64,000 nucleotides of DNA from NCBI RefSeq assembly GCF_008629655.1, contig NZ_VWSG01000007.1, positions 1-64,000 on the forward strand. Reading direction: 5' to 3'. Position 1 is the first letter of the stretch. The number at the start of each line of letters is the position of its first letter. The stretch is from Paenimyroides baculatum (GTDB lineage Bacteria; Bacteroidota; Bacteroidia; Flavobacteriales; Flavobacteriaceae). The notes beneath the pieces are model-generated. The model made no database searches. It saw nothing but the letters and a program-made list of their open reading frames with translations, and was not told the origin of the DNA. Below, one piece after another: positions 51,197 to 60,355 of this stretch. The position numbers were made by a program, and so were the translations under genes.

Positions 51197-51622
51197 ATGA
51201 AAAAGTTTATTTACGGCGCAATCATGATCTTTGCAGTGCAAACGGGTTTCGCTCAAACACAAGATGCTAAAACGTTCGTTGATAATATGGGAATGAAAAC
51301 CAATATTGATGGCGTAAAAGAACAAATTTTACCAATGATTGATACTTCAAAAGTTGCTGATTTTAATAAAGAATTCGATGCATTAGTGAATGGCTTTGTA
51401 ACAGATTTCTCAAAACTAATTGATGAAAGTTACAATGCTGCAGATTTAAAAGCAGTTAATAAAAAGTTTGCAGACACTAAAGAATTAGATGTAATTGAAC
51501 CTAAAGATAAAGCTACATTTGAGCAAAAAGCAGGTGCTTTAAGCAACGAAGTAAACATGACTATGCAAGGTTTGGTTATGAAATATGCAAGTGCAGAAGT
51601 ATTACAGCAAGCACAAGAATAA
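51197..51622 (+). CDS. DUF2059-like secreted protein, divergent paralogue
   Basis: A 141-residue protein with a signal peptide ending GFAQ. The order and helical character are like the preceding DUF2059 protein, but the FYxSPxG core is replaced by KFADTKELDVIEP. It is probably a diverged paralogue that has lost or changed the core function. Confidence 0.75.
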   Translation: MKKFIYGAIMIFAVQTGFAQTQDAKTFVDNMGMKTNIDGVKEQILPMIDTSKVADFNKEFDALVNGFVTDFSKLIDESYNAADLKAVNKKFADTKELDVIEPKDKATFEQKAGALSNEVNMTMQGLVMKYASAEVLQQAQE

Positions 51623-51640
51623 TCAATACAAAAAAGATAA

Positions 51641-51667
51641 AGAGAGGCATTTACGCCTCTTTTTTTA
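51641..51667 (+). terminator. Terminator after the second DUF2059-like gene
   Basis: The stem AGAGGC/GCCTCT with a run of seven T follows the stop codon. Confidence 0.8.
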
Positions 51668-51671
51668 TGCG

Positions 51672-51679
51672 TATTTTTG
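51672..51679 (+). promoter_or_regulatory. Putative -7 box for the ychJ gene
   Basis: TATTTTTG fits TAnnTTTG, 15 bases before the start codon and just after the previous terminator. Confidence 0.4.
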
Positions 51680-51694
51680 AAAAAACATTAAACA

Positions 51695-52078
51695 ATGAAT
51701 TGTCCGTGCTCTTCCAATAAATTATACGCAGAATGCTGTGAACCTTATCATACTAAAGAAAAATATGCTCCAACTGCCGAAGCCTTGATGCGTTCGCGCT
51801 TTTCAGCCTTCGCTATTCCAAACGGCGACTATTTAATGAACACAACCTTACCGGCAAAACGTAAATTTCATACTAAAGAAGAACTTCAGGAATGGGGCGA
51901 AATCAATCAATGGATAAAGTTAGAAATCGTTAATGTTCCAACCATAAATCAAGTAGAATTTAAGGCATATTATATCGATCAAGATCAAAACGAGCAACTG
52001 CATCACGAATTATCGGTGTTTCAAAAAATGAACGATCGCTGGTATTATGTTTCGGGCGAATTTCTAAACGACAATTAA
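51695..52078 (+). CDS. YchJ-family protein with SEC-C motif
   Basis: A 127-residue cytoplasmic protein. The N-terminal SEC-C-like zinc motif (CPCSSNKLYAECC) is followed by the YchJ core ALMRSRFSAFAIPNGDYL and an NTF2-like fold. The biochemical role of YchJ is not established. It begins a run leading into the small basic gene and sbcDC. Confidence 0.9.
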   Translation: MNCPCSSNKLYAECCEPYHTKEKYAPTAEALMRSRFSAFAIPNGDYLMNTTLPAKRKFHTKEELQEWGEINQWIKLEIVNVPTINQVEFKAYYIDQDQNEQLHHELSVFQKMNDRWYYVSGEFLNDN

Positions 52079-52104
52079 TGTCTTAACTTCAATGTATATT
52101 TGAT

Positions 52105-52263
52105 ATGGGAAGAAGGAACGAAACCAACCGACTGGCACACAAGAAAAAGGTTGATCAGAAAAAGAATAAAGCAAGCAATGCCGAGGCACTTCGAAAGGAA
52201 AAATTAAAACAGATCCAGCAACAATTCAACCAGCAAAATAACCAAGATTTACAACAAGAATAA
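52105..52263 (+). CDS. Small basic protein (52 residues) just upstream of sbcD
   Basis: ATG at 52105 opens a frame of 52 codons ending TAA at 52261-52263, one base before sbcD. The product (MGRRNETNRLAHKKKVDQ at its start) is rich in Lys, Arg, Gln and Asn, strongly basic in its first half and likely helical. Tight spacing to sbcD and the lack of another gene in the 186-base gap support it being real. I do not recognise the family. It could bind nucleic acid or RNA, but that is a guess. Confidence 0.6.
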   Translation: MGRRNETNRLAHKKKVDQKKNKASNAEALRKEKLKQIQQQFNQQNNQDLQQE

Positions 52264-52264
52264 C

Positions 52265-53479
52265 ATGAAAATTCTACATACAGCCGATTGGCATTTAGGA
52301 AAACGTTTAGATGGTTTTTCACGATTTGAAGAACAGATTGATGTAATGAACGAAATCGTGGAAATTGCCGATCGCGAAAAGGTAGATTTGGTTTTAATTG
52401 CAGGCGATTTGTTCGATGCTTTTAATCCTGCTGTTGAAGCGGTTGATTTGTTCTACAAAACATTAAAACGCCTTACAAATAATGCACAGCGACCTGTAAT
52501 TGCCATTGCCGGTAATCATGATTCACCCGATCGTATCAATGCACCCGATCCGTTAGCACGTGAATGCGGAATTATTTTAATTGGTTATCCAAACGAAAAG
52601 ATACATTTGTTTGAATTAGATCATTTTAAAATAGAAAAATCTACTGAAGGTTTTATCGAAATAAATATTAAAAATATTGATTTCCCAATTAGAATCATTC
52701 ATACTGCTTATGCAAACGAAATTCGTTTAAAACAGTATTTTGGCGAAGAAAAAGAAGAGCAACTAAACAATGTTTTAAAAGAACAATGGACAAAAATTGC
52801 CGATGAATTTTGTGACGATAGAGGTGTAAATCTGCTAATTTCACATTTATACATGAACAAGCGGGGAACATCACTTTTAGAAGAACCCGAAGGCGAAAAA
52901 CTCATTAAAATTGGCAATGCAGATATGGTTTATTCCGATTGTATTCCGCCGCAAATTCAATATACTGCACTTGGTCATTTGCACGCGTTTAACAACATTA
53001 GCACAATCGAAAAGCCGGTTGTGTATTCGTCATCGCCTTTATGTTACAGTTTTGGCGAAGCTGGTCAAACCAAATATGTTTCCATCATAAATTCTCAGCC
53101 AAATCAAGCTGTAATCTTTACCAAAATAAATCTTACCAAAGGAAAAGCGTTAGTTCGTAAGACCTTTCAACTAGTTGGTGATGCAGTAAACTGGCTATTG
53201 GAAAATCCGGATACCTTGGTAGAATTGACTATGGAAACCGATACTTTTTTAACCACCGATGAGCGAAAAGCCATTTTTCAGGCACATTCGGGCATTGTGC
53301 ATTTAATTCCGAAAATAAAAAGTAGTGATTTAAATGAAATTTCAGCAACGGAAATCAATTTGAATCAGGATATAAAAGACCTGTTTAAAGATTATTTTAA
53401 ATCTAAAAACGCCCAGCAAGAACCAAACAATGAATTAATTGATTTGTTTAACGAAGTTTTAAATAATCACGAAAACTAA
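52265..53479 (+). CDS. sbcD: Exonuclease subunit SbcD (Mre11-like)
   Basis: The 404-residue product has the calcineurin-type nuclease motifs ADWHLGK (7-13), GDLFD and GNHDS, later HLYM and GHLHAF, then a capping domain. With SbcC it forms the Mre11-Rad50-like complex that cuts hairpins and blocked DNA ends. It precedes sbcC by three bases. Confidence 0.96.
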   Translation: MKILHTADWHLGKRLDGFSRFEEQIDVMNEIVEIADREKVDLVLIAGDLFDAFNPAVEAVDLFYKTLKRLTNNAQRPVIAIAGNHDSPDRINAPDPLARECGIILIGYPNEKIHLFELDHFKIEKSTEGFIEINIKNIDFPIRIIHTAYANEIRLKQYFGEEKEEQLNNVLKEQWTKIADEFCDDRGVNLLISHLYMNKRGTSLLEEPEGEKLIKIGNADMVYSDCIPPQIQYTALGHLHAFNNISTIEKPVVYSSSPLCYSFGEAGQTKYVSIINSQPNQAVIFTKINLTKGKALVRKTFQLVGDAVNWLLENPDTLVELTMETDTFLTTDERKAIFQAHSGIVHLIPKIKSSDLNEISATEINLNQDIKDLFKDYFKSKNAQQEPNNELIDLFNEVLNNHEN

Positions 53480-53482
53480 TTT

Positions 53483-56400
53483 ATGATCCCAATTAAACTC
53501 ACAATAGAAGGTTTGTATTCTTATCAAAAAAGACAAACGATTGATTTTGAAAACCTGATAAATGCAGGTTTATTCGGTATTTTTGGTTCTGTTGGTTCGG
53601 GCAAATCCTCTATTTTAGAAGCCATTACTTTTGCGTTGTACGGCGAAACCGAACGATTAAATTCAAAGGACAAGCGCGCATACAACATGATGAATTTAAA
53701 ATCGGACACTGCTTTTATTGCGTTCGATTTTTATAATTACGAAGACAAAATATTTCGTGTAACTCGTGAATTTAAACGAAATTCTAAACGGTTTGATGAT
53801 ATTAAAACGCCAACTGTTGTTTTTTATAAATGGATAAATAACGATTGGGTTCCGTTGAATCACGGCAATGCACAAGAAATTGTAGGGTTGAGTTATGTTA
53901 ATTTTAAACGAACCATCATTATTCCGCAAGGCAGATTTAAAGAATTTATCGAATTGGGAGCGAAAGAACGAACCGAAATGATGAAGGAAGTTTTTAAACT
54001 GCATCGGTTTGATCTGTCTGATAAAGTTTCGGTTTTAAATAGTAAAAACCTGACAGAATTAAATCAGTTGGAAGGAAAATTGTGGGGTTATAAGGAAGTT
54101 TCCGAAGAAAACATTGCAGTTTTAAATGAAAAACTTGATAATGAAACGTTAATCCAAAACGAAAAACAGAGTGTTTTTAAAGCGACAAACGAAAAACTAC
54201 AGCATTTAAAAAGTATAAAAACCGATTTTGAATCGTTACAAAGTAAAAGAAATCAGTTTACAGAATTCAACCATCAAAAACCTGCAATTGATCGTAAAAA
54301 ATCGGAGTTAGAAATTTACGAACGTGTTTACAAAACCTTTAATCAGTTGTTGGTTGACAGTAAAAAATATGAAGTTGAAGTTCAAGAAAAAACCAATCAA
54401 TTAACAAACCATAAAACACTTTTACAACAGTCGGAAGCTGAATTACTTAAGATTGAAGCTGCAATTAACGAAATAAAACCTTATTTTGATGATTTGCCAA
54501 ACAAACGTTTGCAGGAAAACGATTTAGATTTTATTGCTAAAATACTTCAGTTTACAATTGATGTTGTTGAGTTAAAAAATAGAACTTCTAACGGCGAAAT
54601 TAAAGTCCGTGAAATAGAGCAAGTTGTTAATCAACTGCAGCAAACCATAAAAGAAACCGAAATTGAAATAAACAATCTTGCGAAAAACCAGATAGAAACC
54701 ACTGTTTTAATAAATGTTGAGAATTGGTTCAGCAAAAAACAGCATTTGGAGAAAGATTGGAATCTGCAAGAACAGAAAAATAATCAGTTAAAAAATGAAA
54801 TTCAGCTTATTGAAAACGAATTAATCAGTGATAACATTAAAATTTCGACTTTTGAAGAAGATGTAAAAGTTTTGAACGATACTTTTTCACAACAAAAGAA
54901 GGAATTAACTGCAAAATTGCAATCTTTTCAGGTTCAGCAGGAATTGGCTCATTTTGCACACAACCTGCATAACGGCGAGGCTTGTCCGCTTTGTGGATCT
55001 TTAGAACATCCTGAAATTTTGACTTTAAATGACGTAGCATCGAATTTAAACGAAATTCAAAACGAAATAGATTTAGTTGATGTAAAACAGAATGAGTCAG
55101 TTGAATTAGCTAATAAAAATCGACAGAAAATTCAGAAGTTAACGATGCTTGAAGAACAATTTTCTAACGAAGATATGCGTTTAGAAGATTTAAGAAATCA
55201 AATGATTCAGCATAATATCGGTTTTATTTGGACAGATTTTAAGGCAGATAATTTTGAAGATTTTCAACAGAAAAAACAAGTATCGTTTGATTTAACCAAA
55301 CAAATCGAAACTAAAAATAAATTCATTTCAGATCAAAGATCTCAATTAGAAAATCAGCAGGAATTACTCTTAAAATGTCGAAATAAATTAGCGGAATTGA
55401 AGTTAAATGAAGCCGAAAAGCAAGCGCAAATCAATCAAAATTTAAGTAATTTGAAAGTTCTTGATTTCGCAGATTTTAATAATTTTTCTGTTGAAGAAAT
55501 CGAACAAAAATTAAATGATTTAAAAGTATTCAATCAAAAAACTGAAACTGATTTTAGTCTGTATAATCAGCAATATAATCAGTTAAATACTCAAATTCAG
55601 GTTCAAAAAGCATCGATTATATCAATAGAAAAACAATTGTTCGATCTAAATAAAAATCTGGAAGATTTAAATGATCTTTTCAACAAAAATCTGACCGATC
55701 AAAATATCGAAAACAAACAAAAAGTTGTCAAAATACTGCATTTAAACCTAAATGTGGAAGTTGTTCGAAAAGAAATTGAAGAATTTACGGTTGCTTACAA
55801 AACGTTGAATAATGAAATCCAAAATCTAGAAACAAAACTTAAAGACGAATTTTTCAATGAAGCTACTTATTATCAGTACGAAAAAGATTTTGAAACTGCA
55901 GAAATTGAATTAAAAATCGCAACCGAGAACGTTACTAAAACCAACGCAGAAATCACTCGTTTAACAGAAGCTTTCAATCAGAAAAAAGAATTATTGACAG
56001 CTTTGGATCAGCTTAAAAAAAGAGCAGAAAACCTGAAAACAATGAGCAATTTGTTTAAAGGTGCTGGTTTTGTTCAATATGTATCGTCGATTTATCTTAA
56101 ACAATTGTGCGAAAATGCCAATGTGCGTTTCCGAAAAATGACGCGAAACCAGTTGAGTTTGCAGGTTAACGAGGCAAATGATTTTGAAGTGATCGATTAT
56201 TTAAACGAAGGCAGAACGCGCAGTGTAAAAACGCTTTCGGGCGGACAATCGTTTCAAGTTTCGTTAAGTTTGGCGTTGGCGTTGGCAGAAAGTGTACAGA
56301 CAAACAGCATTGCAAGCAAAAACTTTTTCTTTATTGATGAAGGTTTTGGAACGCAAGATGCCGAATCGGTTAATATTGTGTTTGAAACGCTGAACAACCT

Positions 56401-56521
56401 GCACAAAGAAAACCGTATTGTTGGAATTATATCGCACGTTGAAGAACTAAAAGAGCGTATTCCCGTTGCTTTGCAAATCACTAAAACCGATGAAGACGGA
56501 AGTTTAATTAAAGTTGTTTAA
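53483..56521 (+). CDS. sbcC: Exonuclease subunit SbcC (Rad50-like ATPase)
   Basis: A 1012-residue SMC-like ATPase. Walker A is GSVGSGKSS near residues 35-43, and long coiled coils flank a central zinc hook (CPLC, Cys501 and Cys504). The signature LSGGQSFQ and a Walker B FFIDEGFG are in the C-terminal lobe. It works with SbcD, encoded just upstream. Its stop codon abuts the stop codon of the convergent gene with no space between. Confidence 0.96.
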   Translation: MIPIKLTIEGLYSYQKRQTIDFENLINAGLFGIFGSVGSGKSSILEAITFALYGETERLNSKDKRAYNMMNLKSDTAFIAFDFYNYEDKIFRVTREFKRNSKRFDDIKTPTVVFYKWINNDWVPLNHGNAQEIVGLSYVNFKRTIIIPQGRFKEFIELGAKERTEMMKEVFKLHRFDLSDKVSVLNSKNLTELNQLEGKLWGYKEVSEENIAVLNEKLDNETLIQNEKQSVFKATNEKLQHLKSIKTDFESLQSKRNQFTEFNHQKPAIDRKKSELEIYERVYKTFNQLLVDSKKYEVEVQEKTNQLTNHKTLLQQSEAELLKIEAAINEIKPYFDDLPNKRLQENDLDFIAKILQFTIDVVELKNRTSNGEIKVREIEQVVNQLQQTIKETEIEINNLAKNQIETTVLINVENWFSKKQHLEKDWNLQEQKNNQLKNEIQLIENELISDNIKISTFEEDVKVLNDTFSQQKKELTAKLQSFQVQQELAHFAHNLHNGEACPLCGSLEHPEILTLNDVASNLNEIQNEIDLVDVKQNESVELANKNRQKIQKLTMLEEQFSNEDMRLEDLRNQMIQHNIGFIWTDFKADNFEDFQQKKQVSFDLTKQIETKNKFISDQRSQLENQQELLLKCRNKLAELKLNEAEKQAQINQNLSNLKVLDFADFNNFSVEEIEQKLNDLKVFNQKTETDFSLYNQQYNQLNTQIQVQKASIISIEKQLFDLNKNLEDLNDLFNKNLTDQNIENKQKVVKILHLNLNVEVVRKEIEEFTVAYKTLNNEIQNLETKLKDEFFNEATYYQYEKDFETAEIELKIATENVTKTNAEITRLTEAFNQKKELLTALDQLKKRAENLKTMSNLFKGAGFVQYVSSIYLKQLCENANVRFRKMTRNQLSLQVNEANDFEVIDYLNEGRTRSVKTLSGGQSFQVSLSLALALAESVQTNSIASKNFFFIDEGFGTQDAESVNIVFETLNNLHKENRIVGIISHVEELKERIPVALQITKTDEDGSLIKVV

Positions 56522-57292
56522 CTATTCCCACCAAGCGGCTTCTTCTGCATCAAGTGCTATTTTATCGTTTTTTAAATAGGCATCGTTGTAGGTTTTCCAA
56601 CCTTTATTGTTGTATTTCTCGTTGGGACTGAATTCGCCTGCTCCAAGATCGAAATCGGAAGGAACATCGGGCACACGGAAATCTGCCCATTTGCAAATTT
56701 TTGCTTCTTTTGTCTGATAATCTGTCCAAAAACCTTGGTATACGTTGTTTATGTAACTGTCGCGGTATAAATCCAAATCGTTGTAATAAACCTTATTGTC
56801 CTCTTCTACAATTTGAAACATTGCCTGATAAGTTCCTTCAAAAACTCCGGAATGATCCCGATCTGTAGGCTCTTTAAACTCATAAACACCCGAAATTATA
56901 CCCTGATAAGTTGTAGGTAAACTTACCATTGTATCATCTAATTCACGATCTTTTATCTGTTTAATGGTTTGCAATTTAATAGTTCCTGCAAAACTTTCAA
57001 TATTGTTGCCAACTTTCGATTTTCCTTTTACATGATACAAATCCGGATTGGTTTGATCTTTTTCAACATCGGTTATTTTTACGTGAATGCGTTTGTAACT
57101 GCTGCCAATTGTTCCAAAAACATTGTTCATTTGCAAACCTAAAATCACAGGCGAAAAATCGTAATTGTTAAACTCTTTTAACTCGTTTCCGGCAGAAATA
57201 TATTCGGTTTCGGGTAAAATCTGCGTGAATCTGTTTTGTGCATTTCCAACAAACTGCCAAAGTAGTACAAAACATAAAATATAATTTTTCAT
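56522..57292 (-). CDS. Secreted protein of unknown function
   Basis: The ATG at 57292 gives a signal peptide (MKNYILCFVLLW, ending GNAQ) and a mature protein of about 235 residues rich in strands, Tyr, Asp and Trp. The C terminus is acidic (EEAAWWE). No family is recognised. It has no cotranscribed neighbours, converges with sbcC and diverges from the LpxH-like gene. A longer start at 57337 is possible but would spoil the signal peptide. Confidence 0.7.
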   Translation of the reverse strand: MKNYILCFVLLWQFVGNAQNRFTQILPETEYISAGNELKEFNNYDFSPVILGLQMNNVFGTIGSSYKRIHVKITDVEKDQTNPDLYHVKGKSKVGNNIESFAGTIKLQTIKQIKDRELDDTMVSLPTTYQGIISGVYEFKEPTDRDHSGVFEGTYQAMFQIVEEDNKVYYNDLDLYRDSYINNVYQGFWTDYQTKEAKICKWADFRVPDVPSDFDLGAGEFSPNEKYNNKGWKTYNDAYLKNDKIALDAEEAAWWE

Positions 57293-57398
57293 ATCGATAT
57301 TTTCTACAAATGTAAGCGGTTTTGTTGTTCTAAACATAACTTTTTAAAAACCATAAGTTTACAGCACAGCGGTATCTTCGGTAAAATTCTGTTTAATT

Positions 57399-58223
57399 AT
57401 GAAGAGAAGCGTTGAAGTAGCGGTAATTTCAGATACACATTTGGGAACTTACGGTTGCAAAGCCAAAGAGTTACTGAATTATTTACGATCGATCGATCCA
57501 AAAATATTGATTTTAAACGGCGATTTTATCGATATCTGGCAATTTAAGAAAAGTTATTTTCCTGAAAGTCATCTCGAAATCATCAAATACATTCTGAATC
57601 TGTCGCTAACAAACTGTCAGGTAATTTATCTTACAGGCAATCATGACGAGTTTCTGCGGAAATTTTCGCCTATGACTTTTGGAAAGATTCAACTGTTAGA
57701 CAAGCATATTTTTGAATTAAACGGAAAGAAAGCCTGGGTTTTTCATGGCGATGTTTTCGATTCGTCTGTTCAGCATTCTAAATGGATCGCGAAATTAGGC
57801 GGCATTGGTTATGATTATTTGATCCGTTTGAACAACCTTTCAAACTGGATTTTAGCTAAAATGGGTCGCGAGAAATATTCCTTCAGCAAAAAAATAAAGA
57901 ACAACATTAAAAAAGCCGTTAAGTTTATTGGCGATTTTGAAGAAACTGCTTCTGAACTGGCTATAGAAAATAAGTTTGATTACGTGATCTGCGGGCACAT
58001 TCATCAACCGCAAAAAAGAGAAGTTTCTACTGCAAAAGGAAGTTGTTTGTATTTGAATTCCGGCGATTGGATCGAAAATTTAACAGCTTTGGAATACAAC
58101 AACGGTTCGTGGGAAATTTATTATTACGAAAACGATTTGTTGATTGATTTAATGAATCAGATCGATCAAAAACCACAACAAACTCCCGATCAATACAAAG
58201 AAATTGAAGTTTTTTTTAAATGA
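57399..58223 (+). CDS. LpxH-like metallophosphoesterase (UDP-2,3-diacylglucosamine diphosphatase family)
   Basis: The 274-residue product has the motifs SDTHLG (11-16), GDFIDIW, GNHDEF and GHIHQPQ in order. They belong to the LpxH/UDP-diacylglucosamine hydrolase group of metallophosphoesterases. LpxH acts in lipid A synthesis, but many relatives of this form act on other envelope lipids. The overlap with the glycosyltransferase gene (ATGA) indicates a shared envelope pathway. Confidence 0.85.
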   Translation: MKRSVEVAVISDTHLGTYGCKAKELLNYLRSIDPKILILNGDFIDIWQFKKSYFPESHLEIIKYILNLSLTNCQVIYLTGNHDEFLRKFSPMTFGKIQLLDKHIFELNGKKAWVFHGDVFDSSVQHSKWIAKLGGIGYDYLIRLNNLSNWILAKMGREKYSFSKKIKNNIKKAVKFIGDFEETASELAIENKFDYVICGHIHQPQKREVSTAKGSCLYLNSGDWIENLTALEYNNGSWEIYYYENDLLIDLMNQIDQKPQQTPDQYKEIEVFFK

Positions 58224-59188
58224 AAATTTTATACGCATTACAAGCAACCGGCAACGGACACATTGCGCGCGCCAACGTTTTAGTACCCAAATTAAAAGAA
58301 TATGCCGAAGTAGATGTATTTATTTCGGGTCAGAATTCACAGTTGCCGTTTAAAGGAAACGCCGTGCAGAACAAAGGAATTTCGTTGTTCTATTCTAAAA
58401 AAGGCGGCTTGAACTACAAGAAAATCATCAAAAAAAATTCGTTTGTGCAGTTTTTAAGATCGGTACAAAATGTTCCCATTCAACAATACGATTTAATTAT
58501 TAACGATTTTGAACCTGTTACGGCATATGCTGCCAAGTATCGAAACAAAAAAATCATCGGATTAAGCCATCAGGCAGCGGTTTTACATGATAAAGCGCCA
58601 AAACCGCAGAAAGATTTTCATTTAAGTAAGCTTATTTTAAAGAAGTACGCGCCTATTCAAAATTCGTTTGGGTTTCATTTTACGAAATATGATGACAATA
58701 TTTTCCATCCGATCATTCGTAGTTCTATCAAAAATTTAAACTGCGAAAAAGAAGATTACATTCTGGTTTATCTTCCAAGTTTTCATAACGACGAGTTGTA
58801 TAAAGTACTTTCGCAAATTAAAAATGTTGATTGGATCGTTTTTTCGCCTTTCAGCAAAACATCCAAAAAGCAGGGGAACTGTACTTTTTTTCCTATTGAT
58901 GAACAGTTGTTTACATCGTATCTGGCAACAACAAAAGGCGTTTTATGCGGGGCAGGTTTTGAGTTTCCTGCCGAAGTGTTGCATCTTAAAAAAATGCTTT
59001 ATGTAGTGCCGATAAAAGGGCAGTTTGAGCAATACTGCAATTATTTGGCATTGAAAGAACTGGGCGTAACCGGAAGCGAAGATTTAAAAGTTGATAAATT
59101 AAAAAGCTGGTTATACAGCAACGATATTGTGGATATTTCGTTTAAAGATGAAACCGACCTTTTGATTGAAAAGGTTTTAAATACTTAA
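58220..59188 (+). CDS. Glycosyltransferase, GT-B fold (MGDG-synthase-like group)
   Basis: The 322-residue product begins MKILYALQATGNGHIARA, the glycine-rich GNGH start of GT-B enzymes related to monogalactosyl-diglyceride synthase and MurG. A C-terminal donor-binding region (GAGFEFPAEVLHLKKMLYV) is present. It probably adds a sugar to a lipid or envelope acceptor. The four-base overlap couples it to the LpxH-like gene. Confidence 0.85.
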   Translation: MKILYALQATGNGHIARANVLVPKLKEYAEVDVFISGQNSQLPFKGNAVQNKGISLFYSKKGGLNYKKIIKKNSFVQFLRSVQNVPIQQYDLIINDFEPVTAYAAKYRNKKIIGLSHQAAVLHDKAPKPQKDFHLSKLILKKYAPIQNSFGFHFTKYDDNIFHPIIRSSIKNLNCEKEDYILVYLPSFHNDELYKVLSQIKNVDWIVFSPFSKTSKKQGNCTFFPIDEQLFTSYLATTKGVLCGAGFEFPAEVLHLKKMLYVVPIKGQFEQYCNYLALKELGVTGSEDLKVDKLKSWLYSNDIVDISFKDETDLLIEKVLNT

Positions 59189-59214
59189 TTTGTGCAAAAT
59201 TTATTAAATAGTGC

Positions 59215-59327
59215 CGGGCTTTAGCCCGATGCTTCTATTAAAACAAAGTTGGCTTTAGCCACATCTCAATGAATTTTTGGCTGAAGCCTATTCTTTTTGC
59301 TTTTTACAAAACGAGCTAAAGCTCGTT
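59215..59327. repeat. Cluster of four short palindromes
   Basis: Four palindromes share a GCT-NN-AGC core: CGGGCT-TT-AGCCCG (59215-59228), TGGCT-TT-AGCCA (59250-59261), GGCT-GA-AGCC (59279-59288) and AACGAGCT-AA-AGCTCGTT (59310-59327). They fill the spacer between the glycosyltransferase and VF530 genes. The even spacing of about 30 bases suggests a REP-like cluster. Confidence 0.75.
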
Positions 59328-59339
59328 TCAATTCATTTA

Positions 59340-59573
59340 TTACAGCTTGTTTTTCTTTAAATGCGGATAAATTTTAATATATAAATGTTCAACTTTTTCG
59401 CGAGCCCATGGTGTTTTGCGCAAAAAAGTCAACGATGATTTTATGCTTGGATCTTTTGTAAAACAATTAATAGGAATTTCTTTGCCCATTGTTTCCCAGC
59501 CTTCAAAAAACTCTACCATTTCTTCGAGCATTTTTTGAAGCGTCATTCCGTGTAAAGGATTGTTGTTTGTCAT
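59340..59573 (-). CDS. VF530-family (DUF2132) DNA-binding protein
   Basis: A 77-residue protein with the family start [23 protein letters not shown] and core [20 protein letters not shown]530-type proteins are small and helical and are thought to bind DNA. It lies downstream of slyD but beyond a terminator. Confidence 0.9.
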   Translation of the reverse strand: MTNNNPLHGMTLQKMLEEMVEFFEGWETMGKEIPINCFTKDPSIKSSLTFLRKTPWAREKVEHLYIKIYPHLKKNKL

Positions 59574-59582
59574 AATACTAAT

Positions 59583-59613
59583 AAAAAACCGACTCTCAAT
59601 TGAAAGTCGGTTT
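59583..59613 (-). terminator. Terminator of slyD
   Basis: A nine-base-pair stem, AAACCGACT/AGTCGGTTT, can extend through TCAATTGA. A T-run follows on the minus strand. Confidence 0.85.
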
Positions 59614-59623
59614 CGTTTATAAA

Positions 59624-60124
59624 TTAATGTGTTTCAGTACCGTCGATACCATGCGCGTGTCCGTGAGACAATTCTTCTTCGGTAGCCGGACGTGCAGCTA
59701 TAACTTCTACATCGAAATTTAATTTTTTACCAGCCATTGGGTGATTTAAATCGGCAACAACTGCATTGTCGTTTACTTCAACAACAACCGCACGAAACTG
59801 ATTTCCCTGATCATCAGTCAACGGTAACATAGCACCAACTGGCGGCAAGCCCGATTCGCTGAACATATCTAAAGGCAGTTGTGCCACAGCACTAGGATCG
59901 ATTGTTCCGTAACCTTCTTCTGGTAAAATAGTGAACGATTTTTTATCGCCCGCTGTTAAACCATTCATTTCGTCTTCGAATTTAGGAATCATCATACCTA
60001 CACCGTGTAAATATGTTAGGGGATTTTCTGTTGTAGTTTCTTCAACAAATACTTTTTCTCCGTTTGCTTCAATAGTATGAAGTTTGTAGTTTACCGTAAC
60101 TACGTGGTTGTTTTCTATTGTCAT
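59624..60124 (-). CDS. slyD: FKBP-type peptidyl-prolyl isomerase, SlyD-like
   Basis: A 166-residue cytoplasmic prolyl isomerase with the FKBP core ([22 protein letters not shown]), the inserted-flap chaperone domain (about 70-130) and a His-containing tail ([14 protein letters not shown]) that may bind nickel. SlyD helps protein folding and hydrogenase metal delivery. There is no hydrogenase in the window. The downstream VF530 gene has no own promoter visible. Confidence 0.92.
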   Translation of the reverse strand: MTIENNHVVTVNYKLHTIEANGEKVFVEETTTENPLTYLHGVGMMIPKFEDEMNGLTAGDKKSFTILPEEGYGTIDPSAVAQLPLDMFSESGLPPVGAMLPLTDDQGNQFRAVVVEVNDNAVVADLNHPMAGKKLNFDVEVIAARPATEEELSHGHAHGIDGTETH

Positions 60125-60285
60125 TTTTTTGTATATTTCTTTGTTTTCCGAATAAAATCAACAATTGTTCCGCGTTGCTTTTATACCTTTTATGGCGTAT
60201 AATTAAGTCGTTAATATGACTTTATGACATGTTTTGTGTTGCTGGCGATTGATTTTGGGCTACTCATAATTCATCTTCAGTTGCT

Positions 60286-60345
60286 CAAAGTCGGGAGACT
60301 TTGCGTAGCGGGTAAAAGTTGAGTGACTTTGCACAGCGAGGCGTG
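60286..60345. repeat. Palindrome with a decayed direct repeat
   Basis: CAAAGTC-GGGA-GACTTTG (60286-60303) is a perfect palindrome. The segment GACTTTGCGTAGCG at 60297 recurs, altered, as GACTTTGCACAGCG at 60325, 28 bases later. It lies in the 231-base gap between slyD and the unknown secreted gene; the rest of that gap shows nothing I can name. Confidence 0.5.
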
Positions 60346-60355
60346 TTGTGCTGTG

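Noticed and set aside
59215..59327. CRISPR array
   Set aside because: The repeats are palindromes with differing arms and no constant direct-repeat unit or cas genes nearby.
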